A model generated the notes under the pieces. It saw only the letters and a program-made list of their open reading frames with translations. It did not search any database and was not told where the DNA came from. Below, piece after piece: positions 1 through 12,750 of a DNA stretch of 64,000 nt; position 1 is the stretch's first letter, and every line of letters begins with the position of its first letter. The stretch comes from Caprimulgus europaeus. Lineage: Eukaryota; Chordata; Aves; Caprimulgiformes; Caprimulgidae. Location: positions 115,904,246 through 115,968,245 of the forward strand of contig OU015523.1 of the NCBI GenBank assembly GCA_907165065.1. The letters run 5' to 3'. The translations under genes were made by a program, and so were the position numbers.

Positions 1-288
1 CAGTTTAAGGAGTACCTGCACAACTACTGAGTTGTTTTTGATTAAAAACCATTATATTGTCCAAGAAGAATTCAGCTGCATCCAAGAAACTGCTAGGAAG
101 TAAATAAGTTTTAAGTGGACCAGAGTTCACTTCTTGAGGGTGCAGAGAAAGTTAAAGAACCTTTGTAGAGCAGGGAAAGCAATTCGTGGCTTTTAGGACT
201 ATCTGGGTGAATAGTGTTGCTAGGAAAACTGACATCAGACTTGGATCAGAGAAGGGCGGGAACTGCAGTTCTCAGAAGTGTCAGCTCC

Positions 289-307
289 AAAAAAAAAAAA
301 AAAAAAA
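289..307 (+). repeat. A19 homopolymer
   Basis: Nineteen consecutive A residues follow a unique flank ending in ctcc. No SINE or LINE body precedes the run, so a retroposed tail cannot be shown. A slippage-derived mononucleotide repeat is the simplest reading. Confidence 0.9.
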
Positions 308-1515
308 GAGTGACACGCAAAGACTTTTAAAAAGTCAGCACAGAAGATCCTAATACAGTTTTGTTTATTTGTCAATCAAATATAGTGGCTACTGTGCCTT
401 CATTTCCTAATTAACAGTTAGTTACTTTTGTAGTCAGTAGGTACAGCACAGTTGTATAGTGGGGCCCCTTGTGCAATGACTGCTGACTTTTTTGTTTCCT
501 GCCAACACAACAGATTTGAGTTACTTGGTATTACAGAGTGGTTTCTATCCTTCACACTCATGAAAAATATTTTGTTAGATTGTAAACAAAGTTGTCTTAT
601 TCTCTAAGGTTATTTTCTACAGCAGTTTCATTTCTCCTTTCTTCTACCTTTTTCTTTTTTATTTTGTTTTTATTGGATGCTAAAGGGTAAAATGTAAAAC
701 AGCATCAGTGAAACGAGCTAAAAACAAATATACCTTTAATGTACTGGGAGAGAGGAATTAAACTGTGCTTCCATCTCCTCAGTCTAATAGCTTATACAAT
801 GTGAAATGGAACAGGGTAAGCATTTTTACCATTTCAGCTCCTAGCAGTGTAGTTATAGTTAAAGATGTTTCACGCTTCCCATTATAAATACTCATTTTCA
901 CGGCTTTACAAAATGTCATAAAAATTCACTCTTGATTGAAACTTACTCAATATGGTGATAACCTAAGAACAATTTTAGAGAAACATTGGGTGAAATTGTG
1001 TTGATGGAACATCAGGTGGCCTATTTAAGCACACTGAGTTACCTGGAAATCTAATACCAAGAACTTTATCAATGTTCAAAATACTGAGGTGTAAAAGGAT
1101 AACCTGCTGTGACAGATGGAATCAGTGCCTTCACAGGGCTCATCTGTGTTAATTAACTCAGATCAGCAATGCATTGTGAACAGGTCACATCAAATGCATT
1201 GGTAATTTTTGGGAGAGAGAACTAAGGCTTGCCTGAAGTACATGGAGGAAGAGGGAAGGAGGACAAAAAGCTGTAAATGAGCAGCCATGTGACTGTAACT
1301 GCTCCTCTTGAGTAACTTCTGTCTCCAAGATCTCATTATCCTTTAGGTTGGAGCCTATCTAAACACTTTTTCCTCACATCACTATTTTTTTCCTAGAGTA
1401 TTTCATTTTTTTAGTGAACAGGATTAGCATCATGGGCAAAACTGATCTAAGGATCTTCACCTGCTTCCACTTCAAGCAAATTGTGCTGCAAAACAGAATC
1501 TCGGTTCTATATAAA

Positions 1516-1583
1516 CATACCTATATATATATGCACACATACATATACAAATATGTGTACACATATATACACAAATATATGTA
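1516..1583. repeat. Degenerate (TA/CA)n alternating purine-pyrimidine tract
   Basis: About 68 bp of mostly alternating purine/pyrimidine steps, mixing TA and CA/TG dinucleotides. It contains a perfect 16-bp palindrome at 1551-1566 (atatgtgtacacatat). This is an old dinucleotide microsatellite. Such tracts can adopt Z-DNA or cruciform structure in supercoiled DNA, but that is family knowledge, not something seen here. Confidence 0.8.
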
Positions 1584-2823
1584 GTTAGATAATGGGAATG
1601 TCTCTGTTTCATTAAAATATTTTTAGAAAGGTGGACTACCCACTCAAAACCAGAATTGCTGAAGCTCCACATCTCCTACACATCCCCAGCCCCATCACCA
1701 GCCTTGTTAACATCCCTGTAATAGTGATATAGGATGTGGGAAAGACATAATCTGTTCCTGCTCTCATTCAGGGACGCTCTAACCTTGTACTTCTAGAAGT
1801 CAAATGTTGTATCTAACTCTTGAGTTCTGGCACTGGTTCTCTGTCTTGGGAAATATTTATTTGATTGTACATTATGGAATAAGTGTAAAAGAAGGGACTG
1901 AGGAACTATATCATCATTATGTGATAAAGGAATTAAATTAGAACATAGCAAGATCAGGTTAAATGATGTTGAAGTAGAGACTCCTAAAGAACTACAGCAG
2001 TTTCTGTGCTTCCTTGCGTTTGCAATCTGAATTTGTGGGTTTGCAGGGATACAGTAACTCTCGTCCTCGTAGCTTGATGGGTTTATAGGCTGAGGCTAGT
2101 ATGACCTGCAGAACTAAAACACATTTTCTTTTTTTTCAGTGATTTTCCAGAGTCACTAGCATAGTACCTACAGAGGCCAGTGATAATTGATTACACCTGC
2201 CTGATTCTGTGGTCAAAGTACATCAGAGCTATTTCAAAAATATCTAAATCTGGAATCTGAATTCCATTTTCATGAAGGCCTTAGCACACAGAAACAGAAG
2301 GAGGAGATTTTCCAGGGCTTCAGTGATAGATACCTACAGCCTCTTACTTTTCTTTGGGATTTCGACATCTGTCCATGTCACTTAAATTGTTATCTATTAC
2401 TTTGCTGATGCAACATTTTACTATGTATCATCTGAGTTCTGATAATTATCAATAAAAAACACAAGGTACATGCAAAGTGGAATGAACTTCAGCTGCTTCC
2501 CATTCTCTGTAGTTGCGCTGGGCAAAGACTGAATCCCATCCCGGGCAGCCTTCACAGTTTGGATGACTTAGAGCATCACAAAGTACAATGCTATTAAAAC
2601 AAATCAAATTTATCTGAGGTTAAACCTCAGAAAAAGCTGCAAAATAGAGGTCTTTGTTTGCTAGTCTGATTTCACATGTCTTGAGGAAGAATGAAGTCCA
2701 CTTTGCTGGCTTTGTTTCAGGATTTCTTTGCCCATGTTAGCTTTTTTTTTTTTTTCTTCTTGGTTTAGTTGATAGCACAAGAGAAAATATCACTATGTGG
2801 TTTGTGGCAAAGAAAAAGAATAC

Positions 2824-2863
2824 TCAGTGATTCTTTTTTTTTTTTTTTTTGTTTCAGTGATTC
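2824..2863. repeat. T17 run flanked by a 10-bp direct repeat
   Basis: The 10-mer tcagtgattc occurs at 2824-2833 and again at 2854-2863. Between the copies are a 17-T run (2834-2850) and gtt. The arrangement resembles a target-site duplication around a tail-only insertion, but avian CR1 elements do not end in poly(A). A local duplication with later T-run expansion fits equally well. Confidence 0.75.
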
Positions 2864-3957
2864 CACTGAAGACCCCCCACATATCTTATTTATTTTCCAA
2901 GCAAGGTCATTTTCTGTAAATTATAGACATAAATGGCAACTTTAAAAATCCTCCTTTCCAATAATACTTAGTGACTTCCTACATGATAATGAAGCACACC
3001 AGCCTGTAAAGAGCACAGACTGTAAAATAATTACATTCATTCTTATTAAAATAGCCAGTCATTTGTTGCAAAAGTACAATTTGTGGTGTCAGAAGAAAGT
3101 AATTTGTTAAATAAGATATTCATCCAACTATTCATAATGCAATTTAATCAGTAGATTGTATGCAAACTTTAAATATAAAATGTCCAAAATCATCATAGTG
3201 AATTATTAACAGTTGATATCTTGGGGAAGGGAGAAATACAATCCATATTTGCAATGCTGGGAGAAAAGGGAAGAGAAAAAGACGGATTAGGGCAAAAATT
3301 GTGCCATATTTTTCATTGTCTAAAAAGTTTCTCATCTTCCTGCTGAGCTCAGAGGCTGGTGTCCTAACAAGCATAATGTTAAATTCTCACAAGTTCCTCA
3401 GTAAGCTAAGACCTTAAAACTTGTCAGCTTTTAATAAAGGATCATTTTTTGGTTCTTTTGAAGATGTCACTTGAACATAGTTATTAGTCTAATCTACAGC
3501 ACACATGTTTTCCAGTATCTTGGCCAAGGCCCATCAAATTTCATACATATTGTATTGAAAACATATTTTCTGCCCTGTGGTTCCCTCATTTGCTTATATA
3601 GCCCTTACTCTGCAAAAAACACATGCTTGCTTTCTCTTTCTTGGACAACACTTGCTAGAGGCTACTCAGGCAGTCCCACTGGCTTATGAGATGAAAAATT
3701 CATGTATGATGCATTTACCCCTTTTTAAAATCTGATACTTTTTATGTCTGTGCAGGAAGATTACCTGAAGCATATTTGGCAGTTTTGCAGAGTTCTAATG
3801 TGTGCTACCTGTATATGTAAGCAATTTTGTAACAACATATGGTAGAAGGAAACTTTTAGAAGTACTTTGCTTTTCACTCTAGACACTTTTAATAGCCTGT
3901 AGAGATATACAGATTTTTTTTTTTCTAAGTCTGTGGCAGACAAAGTATAATTTTATG

Positions 3958-3988
3958 AAACAAAAACAAAACAAAAACAAAAACGAAA
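3958..3988 (+). repeat. (CAAAA)n-like A-rich simple repeat
   Basis: About 31 bp of CAAAA/CAAAAA units, ending at a cgaaacc interruption. It is a short, imperfect pentanucleotide microsatellite with no sign of an attached retroelement. Confidence 0.8.
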
Positions 3989-6060
3989 CCAATGCTTAAC
4001 AGCTATAATATTCTGTTGCTACATTTCTGTATGGTGTCTGGCATATGGCGGGCTGCAATGCACAGGATTAGAGGCTTATAATATGCCTTGCTCACTGAGA
4101 TTCTCAGTTCATTGGAAAAAATTACAAGTTGTACTTGTTTAAAAATAGCACAAATAATAAGAAGCTATTATAATATGTGACAAGAAAGTACATCAATTGC
4201 ATTTACTAATCTGTTATGCCTCAGAACATGTCCCTTACACAAAGAAAACCTTTTATTCCTGTGGATATGATTCTCCAGTGCATGCCACCCATTTTAATCT
4301 AAGATAATTTCATCTATTTTAATAGCATTATACTTCTGTAAAACTGGTGTGATGGAGTAGAGAATTAGCCTCATTTATATAAGGCAGCTTACAACCCTTC
4401 CTGCAAAACAGGCAAAGGAGTCCAAATTCCATCTGTTTTCTATTGCTAATGTTCTGCAGTCTGTCAGACACAGGAAATAATGTACCAGCTTCATTCATGC
4501 TGTGAGATACTATCCCTGGCCTCTTGTTAGAGCTTTTTACTCACCCTGAGCACCATGGTAGCACAACTACTCATCTGTGGACCAGTGGTGGCTGGTTCCA
4601 CCTGTTTGGAGCATGGACTAAGTGGATCTGCATTGCCTGCATGCTCCCTCATGCTCTGCATCCCCTTGTTTGATTTCCCTGCAGTTCTGTTAATAAGTGA
4701 TAATGGGAAATTATACCAATAAACAATGAAATATACTAAAGCAAAGTATTGTTACTAAATCCCTTTGGTTTCCATAGCCATTGCTGGCAGTAGTGAAAAA
4801 AAAAAAAAAAACAAAAAACAACATTGCATACAATGCACAGTTCTCCAAGCCTTCAGCAGCCAGTACCACTCTTCAAATCTAATCTACTGGGACCAAACAA
4901 GTGCATTTGTTAAATAACAAAAGAATATCAGTGTTTTGCCATTATTGAGAAGTTATTGTGGCAGATAATAAAATAGATTTGCAGTAAAGGAAAGGCAATG
5001 CAACATGCTTCTGTGGCAGCCCATAGGTTTCTTGAATAGAAAACATCTCTGAAGGACAACAGCAATGTAGTGATGTCACTGAATATAGTGATATCTTCTT
5101 CTACGAAAATGCTTTATTCTCCAGAATCAATATTGTATGTAACTCTACTAAATCAGATATACAAACAACATGCTAGCCTCCTAAATACAGATTATAATTG
5201 TTTCCTCTGAGTTTTAATGAATTCATAATCAAAAGACAGCAATAATTTATTTGGCAGAGAAAACAAAATGACATGACACCCAGAGAGATGCCTAGACAAT
5301 TGCTCAGTTTCTTACTGCTGGGAACTTAGTACTTGATAAATGAATTAGTAAAATATTCAAAATGGCTCTGTGTGTGATCATGGAGTGGAACTGTCTGAAA
5401 TGACTTATGCTGGCATATTTGATAGTTCCTAACAGCTATAAAAATACAGCTCTTCGGGTTAGATTTACTAACATTTTGTATCAGCTCAGGACCCAAAAAT
5501 AGTTCCAATAACTTAAGTTCTGGTGATTATACTGGTACAAAATAAATGCACGATTTAGGAAGTTAAATCAATTTTGTAGCTTTTTGAAAGCATGGGGAAC
5601 ATCTGACAACTCGGATAGGGTTTTTTTTATTATTATTTATGAAAGATTCTCTGTATACTGTGCTTCAAAATAATCCCTCAGGTGTGTTCAGGCAATTGCT
5701 GGTGTTTGTAGAAGGTACTTATCCTCACAAAAGAACAAAACGATTGCTGATGAGCCATTTCATTTCTAACTTGCATATCAAATTTCCTTCTCATTTGTCT
5801 TGATACTTTTGATTCTGGCATTCAAATGTATGTTTAAGTAGCAGTGAAGACTACAGTTTGCATGGTCTTAGTATTAGCAAACCCACTTTTAAAAGCAAAT
5901 AGTATTTCTGTTTTCTCTAGGTTCAGAAAGATACAGTTTAAAATATTTAAAAGCATATAAACAACCTTTGGAACAGCTGGCATACTAAACCCTCACATTC
6001 CAAAACCAGAGCCATGGCCCAAAAACAGTAGTATAATTGACACAACGATGCAATGATTAG

Positions 6061-6092
6061 AAACACAAGAACAGAAAAACACAAGAACAGAA
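6061..6092 (+). repeat. Perfect 16-bp tandem duplication
   Basis: The 16-mer aaacacaagaacagaa occurs twice head to tail (6061-6076 and 6077-6092) with no mismatch. The lack of divergence suggests a recent local slippage event. Confidence 0.85.
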
Positions 6093-7851
6093 ATAAGATC
6101 TTAAGTCATCAAGTCAGCCCTACCTGCTCGTGTTGAGAGTGACTACCTCAGACAGCCTGCTTAATACCTCTAGCAAGGCATTCTTCAAATTCCTCCATGT
6201 TTTTGTCTCCATTACTACTATAATTCAAAAGCTGTTGTGGAGCATAAACCTCTGTAACTATCTGCCTACATTTACTTGTATCCATGTTATACTCCTTATC
6301 TGCACACCAGTTTTGTCCTGAAGACTGTGAAGCTCTTCCTCCTCCTACTGTTCATTCTCCAGAAACATTTTCAAGGAAAAATCAATTTTTTTTAAGGTTT
6401 CGTTTTATGGGTTTGGACAAACAAAGATCTTTCATTCTTCTCCTATTTACTGATCACTTTAGAAGGTCTCTACTTCTATTTCACTTTAAATTCATATTTT
6501 CTGAACCTGAGAGGTCTGGATTGTACTGGAGGAGATCCCAGTTTCTTGCAGAATTGTATGAATAATCTTTTTTCTGTACAGGAAATACCTTGGTGATTTA
6601 TTACCATTCTATGATCATTTAACATATCTACTTTTTGCTCTTCCTCAACTATTTCCAACCGATAATCTCACAGTTGATAGTAATGTGCATGAGCTTCCAT
6701 GTTATACTATTTGTTTTCCTCTTTTTTCTAGTCTTGGATTTTACCTGTCTCTTTTAATGTGAAATTCTGACTACCCTATATGTTAACAATGCACCATAAA
6801 ATTGAGAAATGAGGAAATTTCATTAGCAGACTAACTTTCAAAACTATGTCTAAAGCATTAGTATTTTGTACATTTCCCTTGTGATTTCCTGGAAAACTCT
6901 GTTGGCTATCATCTCCAGGAATAATAGCACAGTCATTGCAGTAATTTGTGATGTCTTTCTGGCAAAAGAAGGCCTCCCTAATGGTATTCTTTCTGTGGTG
7001 TTTACCTTCCTGATAACATGAGAGAGATCTCTGTCCTTATCAAAATTCAAGCCTATAGTAGCTCAAGTTTTTGCTTTTTGTTTCACAGGCTCTGTACTGC
7101 AGCACACAAATCACTTAAAATACCTGCTGAAAACTGACATAATTCTTTTCCTAACCACTTCAGGAGCTCAACTACAGTCTTGACTTATATTAATTTTTTG
7201 CTTCATTTCAGCTATCTAATCTCACTTATGGTGCTCCTTTATCTGTTACAGCAGCAGCTGTACTTGTCTGTATTTCCTAAGATCAAGTGTAGAAAAGTCA
7301 CATCTCTCAAACTTCTTACCACTATTTCAAAGTGGTTTTAGCAGATCTCAATGGTCTTCTCCAGACATTGCTCTCCTGAGGTATGATGCTGAAGAAAACA
7401 TGTTCTTTCCATGAATACCTCTAAGTAGTTGAACATTCCTGATCTGCCTTCATTTAATCAGCTAATTAGTCATGTCTTCATCTTTATTATTTTGTCCTCA
7501 TAGTTTCTTTCCTGGAGATAGGATGCTTCTTGATGAATGACATTTATGAGAAATTGTAGAAATTGAATTGCCAAAAGATCTGGATCATGTACGGGGAATT
7601 TCAGATAAAGTTATTGATTGAAAATTTTTCCAGGTCAGAATAATAAAATTTCCAAAGTGAAATTTCCAGTGCACTAAAGATATGACAGAGAAGTTGCAAA
7701 AGGTCAGCTAGAAACCAGTGCAAGGACTAGAAGCAAGGCCTTCAACTGAAATGTCCTAAACATGGTCTGAAATAAAAACTGTTATGATATTCGGCTTTCC
7801 AGTGGGAAAAAATTGTCAGTGAAGGTAGTAATATATCTTTTATCACAGAAC

Positions 7852-8480
7852 TCATGCCTTGCACAAGTCCAGGTAGATGACATCAGTTGCTCTTCCCTTA
7901 TCCACCAATGCTGTAATCCCATCATAGAAAGACACCAAATTGGTCAGGCACAATTTGTCCTTGGTGAAGCCATGCTGGTTGTCGCCAATCACCTTTTCAT
8001 TTCCCATGTGCCTTAGCATAGTTTCCAGGAGTATCTGCTCCATGATCTTGCCAGGCACAGAGGTGAGACTGACCGGCCTGTAGTTCTCTGGGTCTTCCTT
8101 CTTACCCTTTTTAAAAGTGGGGATTATGTTTCCCCTTTTTCAGTCCATAGGAACTTCATCAGACTGCCATGACTTCTCAAATGTGATGGACAGTGGCTTG
8201 GCAAATTCATCCACCAGTTCTCTCAGAACCCATGGATGAACTTCATCAGGTCCCATGGACTTGTGCACCTTCAACTCCTCAGATTGTGTCAGACCTGGTC
8301 TTCTCCTACGGTGGGTGGCTTTGCATTCTCCCAGTCTCTGCCTCTGCCTTCTGTGACTCGGGGTGTGTGGCTCAAGAACTTGTTGGGGAAGACTGGGTCA
8401 AATAAGTAATTGGATACCTCAGCCTTATCCATATCCCAAGTGACCAGGTCTCTTGTTTCCTTTCAGAGACAAGAAAGACT
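7852..8480 (-). mobile_element. CR1 LINE pol fragment, inverted relative to its neighbour
   Basis: Read on the minus strand, this is a stretch of CR1 ORF2. It runs from the linker before the reverse transcriptase into the RT domain. A 68-codon open frame at 7852-8058 includes recognisable CR1 RT peptides such as [13 protein letters not shown] and VIYLDLCKA. Upstream of it the homologous frame continues ([17 protein letters not shown]) but is broken by a stop at 8140-8142, where the family normally has Trp before a KR/KK pair. Further upstream the match to CR1 continues with small frameshifts to about 8480; that outer edge is uncertain. Neither the 5' region nor the 3' UTR is present on this strand. 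The segment abuts a plus-strand CR1 3' piece, which suggests one rearranged insertion. It is a dead copy. The CR1 family call is secure, the subfamily is not. Confidence 0.9.
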
Positions 8481-8528
8481 TTGAAAGTACTGTTATTTCT
8501 ACCAAAATGCTCACGCTTGTATGATCTG

Positions 8529-8671
8529 TTGGAGTCCGGAGGACGGCCACAAAAATGATCAGAGGGATGAAACATCTCTCCTGTGAAGAAAAACTGAGAA
8601 AGCTGGGGTCATTCAGCCTGGAGGACAGAAGGCTTTGGGGAAGTCTTATGCTGATTCTATGATTCTATAGT
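8529..8671 (+). mobile_element. CR1 3' fragment with internal deletion
   Basis: The plus strand carries the conserved CR1 segment encoding an RATK-type motif and [14 protein letters not shown] residues, here diverged (KLRKLGSFSLEDRR). At about 8647-8653 it jumps directly to a terminal gattctatgattctata tail. In complete copies roughly 300 bp separate these two parts, so most of the C-terminal pol and the 3' UTR has been deleted. It lies less than 50 bp from the minus-strand CR1 segment. It has no coding capacity. Confidence 0.85.
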
Positions 8672-10299
8672 CACTGTATTTTACAATTTAAAAATACAAT
8701 CACGAAAGCTTGCTTATCCCATGTCCAGCAATTACTTTCTTTATTTTCTATAATAGTAAACAAAGTTTGGAAAGCAAAACAGATTTCCATTTGTGCAATA
8801 ATATAAGTCTGTTGCCATTTAGAGACACTCAGAATGTTCATATTAAAAAAAGGAAAAGAAACAACTTCTTAGTATAGATTATTTTATTACATGCTTGATA
8901 GTTTATAAAATATCATAGCATTAAGGGATCAATTAAAGGATCACTTTTGTTTATTTTGTGCTATAAAATGCAATAAACAGCTCTTGAGATTGATTAATAA
9001 CCAAAGCAAAAAAACCAAAGATGAAATATTGAATCAGTCACAAAATCCTTTGGTTACATAGAAATAGCAGATTATATCTACCATACACTATAAACTAATA
9101 GGTAGTGAAGAAAAGAAGCTAGGCTGGATTCTGCTTTCAATTCTGTAGAGTAGTATTAATCTGAATTAATTTATCCATTTAATCCAAACTAGATATGAAG
9201 GTTTCCATTCACTACATAAACACCTGTGATTAAACAAAGCATCCTCTGGAGATGCCTATCTATCTCCCTTATTGATTTGAGAGAGCCTTGACAGCTAGGT
9301 CAAGAGAGGCGCACACTTAAGATGGATGAAGACGGTATGATGCTGACAAGTCTCTTTCCCTCCAAGCATGTGGGTGAATTCCTGCCCCACTGAAATCAGG
9401 AGACTTCAGTAGCAACTGACCATCACTACGCTTGCACCTTCACAGCAGAACTTTATTACTGTATATAAAATATCCTTAAAATACCAAATAATCCTTCTCA
9501 CTCTGTCATCCTGAGCTGCTTTTTATACTGACTAAAATTCATTGTTTCAGAAGGTACAGCAAGGGCTGCTTTTCTTTCCAAACAAGGCTCGTGTAGCCTG
9601 CCAACTCTAACTCCTGTCTTGGGTATTCAGAAGTCAGTAAATATTCAAGATGATGCTTGCAGAAAGAAGTACAGTGAAGACATTAATATATCCATTCTCT
9701 TTTCTTCTCCGAAACTATTGCACAAATTCTTATCCCCCACGAGTTTCTAGTCTAATAATTCCCTCTGAACTGGCAGGTATATCCAAACTAGAGCTCAAAA
9801 GTCTATTATTTGGTCTATGTTATACAGATGCATAAGGATAAAGGTCATGACAGGGATTATCTTCTGAAGGTGTGATAGCTGCAGTTTTTAAAAGGTAGGT
9901 GCTAAAAACATACAAGAAGGGATGCTATACAGAAAGTGACCAAACACTATCTCATTTTTTACTAGAATTCTAGAGAAAGTCTTTATTGACCATTAACTTT
10001 GGGGCAGAATAGATTTGGGTACCCTGATCTTTCACAGTGCTAGGAGTGACCATAGGCTTCTCTTGTATCTGAATTTTTCTTCAAATTGAACATATAGCCT
10101 ACCTCCTTCATCCCCTCCTTTGCCAGCATGTTGTCATATTCAGAGTATTTGTTAAAGGTTGTGAGAGTCCTTAAAAATGTGCAAAACAAAGAAGGAATTA
10201 GTATCTGAAAAACACTTTGAGATCCATAACTGAAAGAAAATAAGACAATTTATTAACAATTGATGGAATTTATTTTTTTTTCCTGGGTTTTTCTGTTGT

Positions 10300-10320
10300 T
10301 TGGCATTGGTCAAATGCCAA
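10300..10320. repeat. 8-bp inverted repeat, 5-nt loop
   Basis: Arms ttggcatt (10300-10307) and aatgccaa (10313-10320) are perfect complements around the loop ggtca. The arms resemble an NF1-type TTGGC(N5)GCCAA palindrome in outline, but the inner spacing differs. It may be chance. Confidence 0.6.
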
Positions 10321-11193
10321 TCTCCAATGCAGATATACTGTATCTGAATAAAACAGGACTTGTTAAAAGATCAAGTCTAGAGTAAATGAAACTGCAGATG
10401 CACATCGGAGATTTATTCTGGTCTAGTTCCTTTTAAATCCATCATTGTACTGAGTCTGGAAATATCACATTGTCTAGAAAAGTGACTGGAAAATTGACAG
10501 CTTCTCAGCTGTATGTTAGTGTATTTAACCTTCTTCCTGTGAACCTTCAGTTCTCTATATCAATGACTGATCAGCTACATATATCTTAATATAATTCTTC
10601 AGTCTCCATTTGGACACAAATGAGACAGTTGCAAATTGATTTGTTGATTTTAGGTCATAAAAATTAAATATTATAGGAGAAACTTGGAACAGATGACTGT
10701 GTTTGCTGATGTCAGGCAACAGGCTTGCACTAATTTTGGCACAGAAAAAAAATCTTTAACAACAAGTATGATGTTGTTAAATGGAGAGCTAAATATTTGT
10801 AAGCAAAAGTCAGAAATCTGCTTGTTAAAGTATTTAAGTAAAGAAAATATGAAAATTAAAGATCCAGGTCTGCCAGTTAAGTCCTGTCCCAATCTCATTA
10901 ATGACATACAGGTAGATGTGTGCATTTTCTCTGTAGTAAAGAAAATAAATGAAAGATTTCTACAGACAACAGGGAAGAAAGTAAAAGTCAGGGAAGAGGG
11001 GTCATGGTTATAGAGAAGTCACATAACGAAATTTAACTAGAAAAAAAGTTTTTACTGCAGTTGCCACTGTACAGAAGAATTATTGTCCTGTGTCAGTGCT
11101 GTTTGATGACACAGATTAGTCTAAGGAAAGGGTATTCAACAGCCAAAAGGGCTCTTCTACCAATTCTGCACTACAAGTGATACTTGTCTAATA

Positions 11194-11223
11194 AGTTCTC
11201 TGAGCTTACCTGTTCAGAGAACT
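11194..11223. repeat. Perfect 10-bp inverted repeat, 10-nt loop
   Basis: Arms agttctctga (11194-11203) and tcagagaact (11214-11223) are exact reverse complements. The stem is short, no run of T follows, and nothing in the flanks points to a structured RNA gene. Confidence 0.75.
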
Positions 11224-12728
11224 AAACTGGCAGAAAACTGGTAAGGTTTTTATGAGTGCAAAGGTAAGTCAAGGGAAGCAGTAGGGGTAAAACTGTTTTC
11301 AGAAGCAGCATTAGATCGGCTTAATCACCTGTCAAATCACACATGAAACTGCAGTGGAACCCAGTGCAATATCCTAAGCTGATGCTAAAGAAGCAAAGCT
11401 GCCTGGACAGGCTGTCATTTCAAAGGTGCAGGACAGAGGTGATGATGTTCAGACACACTGGGCTGTCATGAAGATTTCACATCCAGAATGCAAGCTGAGA
11501 AGCACATGGTAGTACTTGCAAGGAAATAGTGACATACTAAGAGAAGAAATGGTGTCAAATTGATGCTGCCAGAACATACACAGTTGATTTTTCCTTCCTT
11601 CTGATCATTCTACAGATGTTTTCTAAGATAATTAAGCAAACCAAGAGACAGTAGGCTCAAACTGCGATGCTGAGGTTTTCACTATCAAGGGAAAATTTAG
11701 CAGTTTGAAAATCTGAAATGTTCAAAGCCCATATTATCTACATGAAATTCATAAGTGAGCTCTCTTTAGTCTGGTGCTTCAAAGTATATCCAAAGGTATC
11801 CAACATCTTTGGGATTTGGTGAGAGGTAATTACCAGTCTTCCTGGGACTTCTCCCTGATTTGGAGTAGAAAACTTACTAACCTGTAATGTTAATGCTCTT
11901 AAATTCTCAGTGCATCCTGCACCAACCTCAAAAGGTAGTTTAATTCCACATGTGGAGTAAAAGATTTGTGTGGACTTCCATTCCCTACTACAGTGCCAAA
12001 ACTGCAGGAAAAAGATGACTGCTTGTTAAGCTGCATAGCAAGCCCTGTTTAATAAGGATGAATGCCTACATGACACTGAAAGAGCAGACTTGGATTTGAC
12101 AACAGGGGAGCATTTTACATTTAGGACACTGCCACTCACCAGCAAAGCTTCTCTAGTTCCACGCTGCTTTAAAGTCAATGATTACAGCTTCTGCAAGCAA
12201 GAGAGGAGAGACATTTGAAGCATGAAGTAATTATATAATGACAACTTGAAATCTGATCATGAAATCCTCCTTCATTTCCACCTTATCCTCCGTTCTGTGA
12301 TTCTAAGAGGTTTATCTGGGAAAAGCTATGTGAGGGATTTCACCCAAGTGACACCCACTGAACTGAAAAACTTCTGTGTTCCGCTTCAGTAACTCAGTGC
12401 CCAAAGATCAGTTTACTAATGCACAAGCAGACTAGACTTTCCAGGGGTTATGAAGGTAATTTAAACATATAGGATACGTTAGAGTAGATGTACCAACTTG
12501 AGTACACAGTTACATGGGAAGTGGCACAATACTGCTTGAATTCGGACTTTCCTGTGATTATATGATTATTTAGGAGGTTTAATATGAAATAGCATCTTAC
12601 AAAATTATCTTCTTGAAGAACCGAATGAAGTAGCAGAGTACTCACATTCCTTAGTTAATCTTCTCAGAGATAAAACTAAGAGTAAATAATGCACTCTAGT
12701 TTGTAGATCTTCAGTAGTATTTTTAAAC

Positions 12729-12750
12729 TGTCATCATTGTGTCATCATTG
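12729..12750 (+). repeat. 11-bp perfect tandem duplication
   Basis: tgtcatcattg occurs twice in direct succession, followed by a partial third start (tgt). This is a local slippage duplication. Confidence 0.8.

Larger units (their letters stand above)
1..7851. other. AT-rich non-coding DNA, no gene recognised
   Basis: No frame longer than 93 codons occurs here, and none of the translations shows a domain, signal peptide or repeat pattern that I recognise. The stretch looks like unique vertebrate non-coding DNA. Small simple-sequence items are listed separately; an additional A16 run lies at 4796-4811 and a T-rich run near 2744. No CR1 tail, LTR end or tRNA-like cloverleaf was seen. Intron and intergenic DNA cannot be told apart from this sequence alone. 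Confidence 0.7.

Noticed and set aside
10684..11013. 109-codon plus-strand frame
   Set aside because: AT-rich, Lys-rich composition with no recognised domain, no splice-site context and an overlapping antisense frame of similar length; most likely chance.
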